Positions 1 to 4,228 of a stretch of DNA of 5,798 bases are shown in pieces (position 1 is the stretch's first letter; each line of letters begins with the position of its first letter). A model generated the notes under the pieces. It was not told where the DNA came from. It was given only the letters and a program-made list of their open reading frames with translations, and did not search any database. Origin of the DNA: a bacterium. GTDB taxonomy: Bacteria > Bacteroidota > Ignavibacteria > Kapaibacteriales > Kapaibacteriaceae. The DNA is taken from the NCBI GenBank assembly GCA_020050895.1, contig JAGVJW010000056.1, positions 1 to 5,798 on the forward strand, given 5' to 3'. Made by a program: the position numbers and the translations under genes.

Positions 1-224
1 AATGTAAAGATGGCCGTTGCCGACAACGCCGCCGGCAGTGTCCATGGCCTACCACTGCGATAGATGACGCCGAGCACTATCATCAGAACACCAGAAACGA
101 TACCGTTGACGATACTCGACGATGACTCTTCGTGCGTGAGCCTAAAGCCGATGATTCCGCACAAAACTAGAAACGCCCCATAAGAAACGAGCAGGTTGCT
201 CACGGTTGATGGCGAGCGATTCAT
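1..224 (-). CDS. TMEM14-like small membrane protein, 5' part only (cut by the left edge)
   Basis: The frame opens with ATG at 224-222 and stays open for 74 codons to the edge of the window. Its start overlaps the lolD stop as ATGA, so translation is probably coupled to lolD; I see no strong ribosome binding site. The product begins MNRSPSTVSNLLVSYGAFLV and is hydrophobic. There is one likely membrane helix at about residues 11-26, a second at about 43-57 (SIVNGIVSGVLMIVLGVIY), and a third beginning at about 64. The spacing of YGAFLVLCGIIGF, then a polar link, then a Gly-rich helix resembles the small TMEM14/UPF0136 membrane family, which is about 100-120 aa with three to four helices and no firm biochemical role in bacteria. 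The family call rests on this pattern alone. The membrane location is more certain than the family. Confidence 0.6.
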   Translation of the reverse strand, partial: MNRSPSTVSNLLVSYGAFLVLCGIIGFRLTHEESSSSIVNGIVSGVLMIVLGVIYRSGRPWTLPAALSATAIFT

Positions 225-913
225 GGCACCGATTCGCATTGTCCATCAACGATGTGGACGGTACGGTGGGTGCGAGAAGCAACATCGGCGCTATGTGTTG
301 CAACTACACATGCAATTCCTGAGCTTCTTTGTAATTCAATAATCAGATCTGTAATCAGCGCAGCATTATCCGAATCAAGGTTGCCTGTAGGTTCATCAGC
401 AAACAAAATCTGCGGCTTATGAACCAGAGCACGAGCAATTGCCACGCGCTGCTGTTCGCCTCCGCTGAGCTCCGAAGGCATGTGGTGCGCTCTGTTAGCC
501 ATGCCAACACTGTCTAACATCTCTCCGGCGCGCATTGCGGCCTGCTGCTTGCCGATACCAGCGATGAGCAGCGGCATTGCAACATTTTCAAGAGCTGTGA
601 ATTCCGGCAGAAGATGGTGGAACTGAAAGACCATGCCAACAAGGGTATTCCGAACACGTGCCAGCTCTCCGTGCTTAAGTAGCCGATAGTTTAAATGTTT
701 ACCATTTTCTTTGAGGATAACATCGCCGCTGTCTGGCACATCGAGAGAAGCAAGAATGTGGAGCAGCGTGCTCTTGCCGGCACCACTGGGTCCAACGAGT
801 GCCACTAGCTCTCCTGCCTGACAGGAAAAATTTACGCCTCGAAGAACTTCCGTCGGAGCTTGTCCAACGGCGGCATAAGATTTGTAAATATTGTTAGCGG
901 TTAGCAGCGCCAC
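221..913 (-). CDS. lolD: LolD-type ABC transporter ATP-binding protein
   Basis: This 230-aa cytoplasmic ATPase has all the ABC nucleotide-binding motifs: Walker A GPSGAGKST (41-49), Q-loop Gln97, signature LSGGEQQR (149-156), Walker B ILFADE (169-174) with catalytic Glu174, D-loop around 179-181 and H-loop His207. The Q-loop stretch FQFHHLLPEFTALEN is typical of LolD/MacB-class ATPases. In LolCDE this ATPase powers release of lipoproteins from the inner membrane to the carrier LolA; related MacB and FtsE-type ATPases drive mechanotransmission or efflux. The start is GTG at 913-911, with AGGAAG about 14 nt upstream and the pheS stop 34 nt away. The length fits the family (about 220-235). No permease gene (lolC/E) is adjacent in the window, so the partner must be encoded elsewhere. 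The ATPase call is nearly certain; the exact LolD role is likely, not proven. Confidence 0.9.
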   Translation of the reverse strand: MALLTANNIYKSYAAVGQAPTEVLRGVNFSCQAGELVALVGPSGAGKSTLLHILASLDVPDSGDVILKENGKHLNYRLLKHGELARVRNTLVGMVFQFHHLLPEFTALENVAMPLLIAGIGKQQAAMRAGEMLDSVGMANRAHHMPSELSGGEQQRVAIARALVHKPQILFADEPTGNLDSDNAALITDLIIELQRSSGIACVVATHSADVASRTHRTVHIVDGQCESVP

Positions 914-947
914 CCTAAAATACCGGCTTCCTACCGTCGGCGATGAA

Positions 948-1979
948 CTAAAATTGTTTCAGCACTCTCAGATCGTTTTCGTAAAGCATTCGGGCATCAT
1001 CAATACCGTTTAACATCATGGTAACGCGCTCCACACCAAGTCCGAAGGCAAACCCCGAGTATTCTTCCGGATCGATGCCGCATGCAGACAGCACATTAGG
1101 ATGTACCATTCCACAACCACATATCTCCAGCCAGCCCGAATGTTTACATACTCTACAGCCAGCCCCCTTACAAATGAAACACGTCATATCCACTTCTGCA
1201 CTCGGCTCTGTAAACGGGAAGAACGATGTTCTGAACCGAAACTTTGCATCGGCATCGTAAAACCTGCGCGCAAACGCTGTGATGGTACCCTTTAAGTCTG
1301 CTACGCTGACGCCACGATCGACGTACAGACCTTCCACCATGTGAAACTCAGCTAGCGATCGTGCAGAAACCTCTTCGTTGCGATAAACACGTCCAGGCAT
1401 AATGCACCGAATGGGAGGTGATGTAGACTCCATCACACGCACCTGTACGCTCGATGTGTGTGTACGAAGAAGCACATCGTCACGCTCTGCATGGTCGATG
1501 AAGAACGTGTCCTGCATGTCTCGTGCCGGATGATCGGCAGGAAAATTCAGCTTACCAAAGTTATGCGCGTCGTCCTCTACGTCGGGTCCTTGTGCTACAA
1601 CGAAGCCCATCGAGCCGAAGATATCGACAATTCGATCCAACGTCTGCGTAACAGGATGTACCGATCCGGCAGCGGGCGGGCGTGGTGGCAGGGTAACATC
1701 GACGGGAGTTACGTGTTGCGTGCGGGCAAACTTCTGCTGAAAATCCTGAAATGTAGATTCAACCCAACTGCGCAATTCGTTTACAGCTTTTCCTGCAGCA
1801 GGCTTTTCCGCCTTTGGAACAGAGCGCAACTGTTCAATCAGAAAATGCACTGAACCCTTGCGAACAAGATGCTTTAGGCGGAACAACTCAAGCGACGAAG
1901 CATCGCTAACGTTTGCGAAGTCTAGTTCAACTTCGCGACGTACATTTTCGATCTGTTCGAGTAATTGAGCGAATTCCAT
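948..1979 (-). CDS. pheS: Phenylalanyl-tRNA synthetase alpha subunit
   Basis: The 343-aa product is the catalytic alpha subunit of the (alpha-beta)2 enzyme that charges tRNA-Phe in the cytoplasm. Residues 1-90 form the helical tRNA-contacting arm. The class II core follows: GSVHPVTQTLDRI (105-117), the motif 2 region with THTSSVQVR (173-181) and GRVYRNEEVSARSLAEFHMVEG (196-217), FPFTEPSAEVD (254-264), and motif 3 GFAFGLGVERVTMM (309-322). It ends NDLRVLKQF, as is usual for the family. An insert with Cys267, Cys270, Cys275 and Cys278, absent from E. coli PheS but seen in many bacterial PheS, looks like a metal knuckle. ATG at 1979-1977 lies 8 nt after the rplT stop with no good ribosome binding site close by, only AAGAAGG inside the end of rplT, so coupling to rplT is likely. 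The beta subunit gene pheT does not follow; lolD does. Confidence 0.97.
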   Translation of the reverse strand: MEFAQLLEQIENVRREVELDFANVSDASSLELFRLKHLVRKGSVHFLIEQLRSVPKAEKPAAGKAVNELRSWVESTFQDFQQKFARTQHVTPVDVTLPPRPPAAGSVHPVTQTLDRIVDIFGSMGFVVAQGPDVEDDAHNFGKLNFPADHPARDMQDTFFIDHAERDDVLLRTHTSSVQVRVMESTSPPIRCIMPGRVYRNEEVSARSLAEFHMVEGLYVDRGVSVADLKGTITAFARRFYDADAKFRFRTSFFPFTEPSAEVDMTCFICKGAGCRVCKHSGWLEICGCGMVHPNVLSACGIDPEEYSGFAFGLGVERVTMMLNGIDDARMLYENDLRVLKQF

Positions 1980-1987
1980 TTCACGGG

Positions 1988-2332
1988 CTACGAAACCTTC
2001 TTGGCAATCTCGGCAAACACCGTCGGATGGTTCATAGCAAGATCAGCCAGCACCTTTCGGTTAATCGAAATGTTATGCTGCTTCATTCCGTGCATCAACT
2101 GGGAATATGTTGTGCCATTTTCCCGTGCGGCGGCATTGATTCGAACAATCCACAGGGAACGGAACGTTCTCTTCTTGTTCCGTCTGTCGCGATAGGCATA
2201 TAACAGACCTTTTTCAACGTGGTCGCGGACAATTGTCCATACCTTCGATCGAGCGCCCCAGTAGCCCTTTGCGAGCTTATAGTATTTCCGTTTTCTCTGG
2301 TGCGCCGCTACTTTGTTGACACTGCGTGCCAT
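1988..2332 (-). CDS. rplT: 50S ribosomal protein L20
   Basis: The 114-aa, very basic product has the full L20 pattern: the MARSVNKVAAHQRKRK start, the KLAKGYWGARSKVW segment, the YAYRDRRNKKRTFRSLWIVR block (46-65), INAAARENG, and the conserved C-terminal NRKVLADLAMNHPTVF. L20 binds 23S rRNA early in large-subunit assembly, and in E. coli and Bacillus it also represses its own operon by binding a leader or intergenic mRNA structure that mimics its rRNA site. ATG at 2332-2330 has a strong ribosome binding site, AAGGAG at 2345-2340, 7 nt upstream. The 66-nt gap to rpmI holds a bulged hairpin listed separately, which could serve such control. Length and termini are standard. Confidence 0.98.
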   Translation of the reverse strand: MARSVNKVAAHQRKRKYYKLAKGYWGARSKVWTIVRDHVEKGLLYAYRDRRNKKRTFRSLWIVRINAAARENGTTYSQLMHGMKQHNISINRKVLADLAMNHPTVFAEIAKKVS

Positions 2333-2339
2333 TGTAAAT

Positions 2340-2345
2340 CTCCTT
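2340..2345 (-). promoter_or_regulatory. Ribosome binding site of rplT
   Basis: AAGGAG lies 7 nt before the rplT ATG and is the strongest Shine-Dalgarno match in the operon. It begins 8 nt after the intergenic hairpin at 2354-2383, so folding of that hairpin or protein binding to it could change access to it. It confirms the chosen rplT start. Confidence 0.8.
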
Positions 2346-2353
2346 AAGATGTG

Positions 2354-2383
2354 TTCGCCAGGAGAACGGCTTCCCTGGACGAA
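2354..2383 (-). promoter_or_regulatory. Bulged hairpin in the rpmI-rplT gap, candidate L20 autoregulatory site
   Basis: Read on the minus strand, the 30 nt fold by inspection into a 12-bp stem. UUCG pairs with CGAA (4 bp), one unpaired U follows on the 5' side, CCAGG pairs with CCUGG (5 bp), one unpaired U follows on the 3' side, then GAA pairs with UUC (3 bp) around a GCCG tetraloop. It ends 8 nt before the AAGGAG of rplT. It is not a terminator, since no U-run follows and rplT does. L20 is known to repress the rpmI-rplT genes in E. coli and infC-rpmI-rplT in Bacillus through mRNA structures, so this place fits such a role. The fold is seen in the sequence; the role is inferred, and I do not recognise it as a named RNA family. 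Confidence 0.45.
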
Positions 2384-2398
2384 AGGGTAAATAAACGA

Positions 2399-2596
2399 TT
2401 ACTTCAATGCAAGTGCATGGAGCACATTGTTCCTATCGCTGGGATGTACAAGTGTGCTTTTTCTCAGATTGCGTTTGCGCTTACGCGTCTTGCTCGTGAG
2501 GATATGACTGCGATAGGCTTTTTGCCGCCTAATCTCACCAGTACCCGTTAGCTTAAACCGCTTTTTAGCGCCTGTATTTGTTTTCATCTTCGGCAT
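2399..2596 (-). CDS. rpmI: 50S ribosomal protein L35
   Basis: The 65-aa basic product starts MPKMKTNTGAKKRFKLTGTG, which is diagnostic for L35, and continues with the usual RRQKAYRSHILTSKTRKRKRNLRK core. L35 is a small structural protein of the large ribosomal subunit. ATG at 2596-2594 lies only 4 nt after the infC stop. Its ribosome binding site AAGGAA (2609-2604, 7 nt spacing) sits inside the last infC codons, which points to translational coupling with infC. Length is normal for the family (about 64-66). Placement between infC and rplT is the conserved bacterial order. Confidence 0.97.
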   Translation of the reverse strand: MPKMKTNTGAKKRFKLTGTGEIRRQKAYRSHILTSKTRKRKRNLRKSTLVHPSDRNNVLHALALK

Positions 2597-2600
2597 AACA

Positions 2601-3332
2601 TCATTCCTTTTCTTCCTTCACAACGTCAACAGTTTCGGTCTTCTGAATTTCGTTCGTCTCAACATCATGTGAATTCCCATCCTGCGGCGCGGGCTTTCTT
2701 ACTCTCTTCGTTTCTACCTTTCCGGCTTTCTTGCTCTCTGATTCCTTGACCTTCTTCTTCTCTGTCACCTTGACCTTCTTCTTAATCTCCGGCGCCAACG
2801 TTACCGACAGCGTCTTCCCTTCCGTCTTCATCGGCTGATCGATTTTTGAAACGTCGACAAGCGCATCAATAAACTTCTGCAGAAGATCTCGGCCCAGTTC
2901 CTGGTGGACGATTTCCCGCCCCCTAAACATCACCGTTGCCTTAACTTTATTCCCTTCCAGGAGAAACTGGTGGGCGTGTCTGGTTTTAAAATCAAGATCG
3001 TGCGTGTCTGTACCGGCACGAAGACGAATCTCTTTCAGAATCTGCTGATGCTGCGCTTTCTTCTGCTGTTTTTCTCGTTTTTGCTGTTCATAAGAAAATT
3101 TACCATAATCGATAATCTTGCAGACAGGCGGAACTGCCTGCGGCGCAATCTCAACAAGGTCCATCTCACGCTCCTGTGCCAGCTTCAGCGCCTCCCGACG
3201 CGGCAACACCCCCAATGGTTCTCCCTGAGGACCGATGACGCGGAGCTCACCGGCTAGTATTTCGTCGTTAATCCTATGTTTACGCTGAATCTCCGTCCGG
3301 GGTACCGGACCCCGGCTGTACGGTCTACGCAA
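2601..3332 (-). CDS. infC: Translation initiation factor IF3 with a long charged C-terminal tail
   Basis: The 243-aa product is IF3, which binds the 30S subunit, keeps it apart from 50S and checks start-codon and initiator-tRNA pairing. The N-domain begins near HRINDEI (19-25) and includes PPVCKIIDYGKFSYEQQKRE (68-87). A Lys/Gln-rich linker helix spans about 81-98. The C-domain begins at KEIRLRAGTDTHD (100-112) and includes MFRGREIVHQELG (135-147), ending near TLAPEIKKK. Typical IF3 stops there, at about 175-185 aa. Here a further 61 residues (about 183-243) form a tail that is Lys-rich first and then Glu/Asp-rich, with low complexity. The start used is TTG at 3332-3330, supported by AAAGG 7 nt upstream and by its distance to the conserved core. 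An upstream in-frame ATC (3347-3345) is possible but lacks a good ribosome binding site. infC heads the operon; rpmI follows 4 nt later. Confidence 0.96.
   Translation of the reverse strand: MRRPYSRGPVPRTEIQRKHRINDEILAGELRVIGPQGEPLGVLPRREALKLAQEREMDLVEIAPQAVPPVCKIIDYGKFSYEQQKREKQQKKAQHQQILKEIRLRAGTDTHDLDFKTRHAHQFLLEGNKVKATVMFRGREIVHQELGRDLLQKFIDALVDVSKIDQPMKTEGKTLSVTLAPEIKKKVKVTEKKKVKESESKKAGKVETKRVRKPAPQDGNSHDVETNEIQKTETVDVVKEEKE
2604..2609 (-). promoter_or_regulatory. Ribosome binding site of rpmI inside the infC 3' end
   Basis: AAGGAA overlaps the last Lys-Glu codons of infC and stands 7 nt before the rpmI ATG. Ribosomes ending infC would cover or free this site, so rpmI translation is probably tied to infC. 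Confidence 0.65.
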
Positions 3333-3339
3333 TGAGAAG

Positions 3340-3344
3340 CCTTT
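3340..3344 (-). promoter_or_regulatory. Ribosome binding site deciding the UUG start of infC
   Basis: AAAGG lies 7 nt before TTG at 3332-3330. No ATG or GTG is in frame between the upstream stop (TAA at 3359-3357) and the conserved IF3 core, so this site decides the start in favour of UUG. An ATT overlaps the TTG in another frame but meets a stop two codons later. Confidence 0.55.
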
Positions 3345-3374
3345 GATTATGAACAGTTATTTGCAAAGAATGCT

Positions 3375-3403
3375 AAGATACGGCAGACCAAATCTATGTG
3401 CAA
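3375..3403 (-). promoter_or_regulatory. Candidate promoter of the infC operon
   Basis: On the minus strand TTGCAC (3403-3398) and TATCTT (3380-3375) are 17 nt apart, a sigma70-like spacing with partial matches (3/6 and 4/6). The same bases also read TTG-N20-TATCTTAG, close to the Bacteroidota pattern of a TTG box about 20 nt before TAnnTTTG. Start of transcription would fall near 3368, giving a leader of about 35 nt before the infC UUG. This is inference from pattern only; no transcription data are available here. Confidence 0.4.
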
Positions 3404-3533
3404 GAATGGGAAGGGGGAAGGGGCCAGTAATGTCTTAGCTTGAATTTCTTCGATCTGAGACGTTGATGGGGGTAGCAACCACTCTGGATTTCCCTAGATA
3501 CTTTAGCAAGTTATCGATGCAATGGTGGTGATG

Positions 3534-3559
3534 TGACCTTCCCCCCGTTTGGTTGACAG
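3534..3559 (+). repeat. Left terminal inverted repeat of the IS3-family remnant
   Basis: The sequence begins TGACCTTCCCCCCGTTTGG and continues TTGACAG. This is the usual IS3-family layout: TG end, a C-run, then a GTTGACA-like block. Its partner at the right end is missing, so the exact outer base is judged from the TG rule and could be 2 nt to the left (TGTGACC). The TTG inside this block has been read as a start codon in the long frame; the real orfA start is at 3601. Confidence 0.7.
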
Positions 3560-3600
3560 TAGATATGATCTCCATCACTCAAAATCAGTGGAGAGAAATC

Positions 3601-4038
3601 ATGGAAAAAGAGAAACGAAGTATGCGCTATGACGAGGCGTTCAAACGTGAAGCCGTTGCGTTGGTACTGGATCGGAGGTTGCCGGTAGCCAAAGCAGCTC
3701 GACAGGTGGAAGTGAATATCGACACACTTAACAAGTGGATAGCAGCAGCGGAAGTGCGCGAGACCGAAAAATATGAGCAAACATTCGAAGAGTGCAATAT
3801 GGAACCCGAGCGTGAGAATCGCGCACTGAAGATGGAGCGCGACATCCTAAAGGAGGCCGAGCGGATGATCGATCATCCGCGGGTATCTTCACGCAACGCC
3901 CGAAATGAAGTACCGTTTTATGAGAGATTGTCGGGCAAAATGGCCCATGATAGCAATGGCCAGAGTTCTGGGTGTTACACGCCAGGGACTCTATGCATGG
4001 TTGAAGCGCAAGCCGTCAGCAGGCACACTACGGCATAA
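3601..4038 (+). pseudogene. IS3-family transposase OrfA, 3' end disrupted
   Basis: OrfA is the DNA-binding part of IS3 transposases. Residues about 8-47 (RYDEAFKREAVALVLDRRL and onward to DTLNKW) are the HTH_Tnp_1 helix-turn-helix, and about 68-86 (EPERENRALKMERDILKEA) form the conserved leucine-zipper end. Normal OrfA stops soon after this, near 90-100 aa. Here the frame runs on for about 55 more residues by reading the orfB DNA out of frame. ATG at 3601 is chosen because GGAGAG (3590-3595) lies 5 nt upstream and similarity begins here; a TTG at 3553 lies inside the terminal repeat. orfB sits in the +1 frame, whereas intact IS3 elements use -1, so a small insertion or deletion has probably occurred. 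The protein could still bind DNA if expressed. Confidence 0.75.
3861..3880. repeat. Perfect 20-bp palindrome within the OrfA/OrfB junction
   Basis: GCGGATGATCGATCATCCGC equals its own reverse complement with no spacer. It lies 4 nt after an internal AAAGGAGG (3849-3856), at the point of orfA where IS3 elements usually carry their frameshift signal. It could fold in RNA as a stem of up to about 8 bp with a minimal loop, or form a dimer-binding site in DNA. Its role is unknown. Confidence 0.9.
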
Positions 4039-4156
4039 ATGGATCACCGAGAACATCCAGCGAAGCTATGCCTGTTCAATAATTCAAAAACAGATGTACT
4101 TGCTGGGGTGGATACACATCACCAGTGGGATCACACATAGAGCAGATCACTACTAG
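3905..4156 (+). pseudogene. IS3-family transposase OrfB, N-terminal fragment
   Basis: The frame (open from 3869; first ATG 3905) encodes 83 aa. Residues 1-37 (MKYRFMRDCRAKWPMIAMAR, then VLGVTRQGLYAWLKRKP) match the start of IS3-family OrfB, with the short HTH_21 helix-turn-helix before the integrase core. The conserved pattern continues weakly to about residue 54 (TENIQRSY). Then similarity is lost and the frame ends at TAG. A full OrfB is about 270-290 aa and carries the DDE triad; none of that is present. Strand and position directly after orfA confirm it as part of the same element. It is non-functional as a transposase. Confidence 0.72.
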
Positions 4157-4228
4157 TGTTGGAGTGTATGCGTATCGGCCAGGTTACATTTACAATACAA
4201 GATGGTAAAATAACAGCCCTGACTCAGA
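4076..4228. other. Unassigned stretch between the IS remnant and the lipoprotein gene
   Basis: This 153-nt stretch holds the frayed tail of the orfB frame and otherwise no gene I can support. I searched the minus strand after the lipoprotein stop for a stem followed by a U-run and found none, so read-through toward the infC operon is possible. A minus-strand frame here contains DLSQGCYFTIL, discussed as a finding. Confidence 0.5.

Larger units (their letters stand above)
3333..3533. other. Intergenic region between infC and the IS remnant
   Basis: Apart from the infC ribosome binding site and candidate promoter, this 201-nt stretch holds a purine tract at 3408-3424 (three G-runs of 3, 5 and 4 separated by AA) just upstream of the -35 box. 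I see no tRNA, no terminator and no convincing gene on either strand. thrS, which often precedes infC, is not here. Confidence 0.6.
3534..4075 (+). mobile_element. Decayed IS3-family insertion sequence, right part missing
   Basis: The remnant starts at a recognisable left terminal repeat (3534) with the TG end typical of IS3 elements. orfA begins 67 nt inside, the usual layout, and a short 5' piece of orfB follows. Similarity to IS3-type orfB fades at about 4067-4080. The whole DDE integrase core is absent, and no inverted copy of the left repeat occurs between 4040 and 4230. Full elements of this family are about 1.2-1.5 kb; about 0.54 kb remains. It lies on the strand opposite to all other genes, between the lipoprotein gene and the infC promoter. 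The right boundary is approximate and the flank 4076-4228 shows no gene I recognise. The element should not be able to move by itself. Confidence 0.8.

Noticed and set aside
1458..1853. A plus-strand open frame of 131 codons
   Set aside because: It lies wholly inside pheS on the other strand, has no family signature and no ribosome binding site. It is a shadow of a conserved gene.
2904..3257. A plus-strand open frame of 117 codons opposite infC
   Set aside because: It is antisense to the most conserved part of IF3. Its hydrophobic stretch (LMLRFLLLFFSFLLF) is the complement of the Lys/Gln-rich linker helix, not a real membrane segment.
3428..3533. Minus-strand frame ending NLLKYLGKSRVVATPINVSD
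   Set aside because: It has no recognisable start, runs into the IS terminal repeat upstream and matches no family I know. It is too short to support as a gene.
3553..3600. TTG at 3553 as the start of the IS orfA
   Set aside because: It falls in the terminal repeat (part of TTGACAG). ATG at 3601 has GGAGAG 5 nt upstream and matches where family similarity begins.
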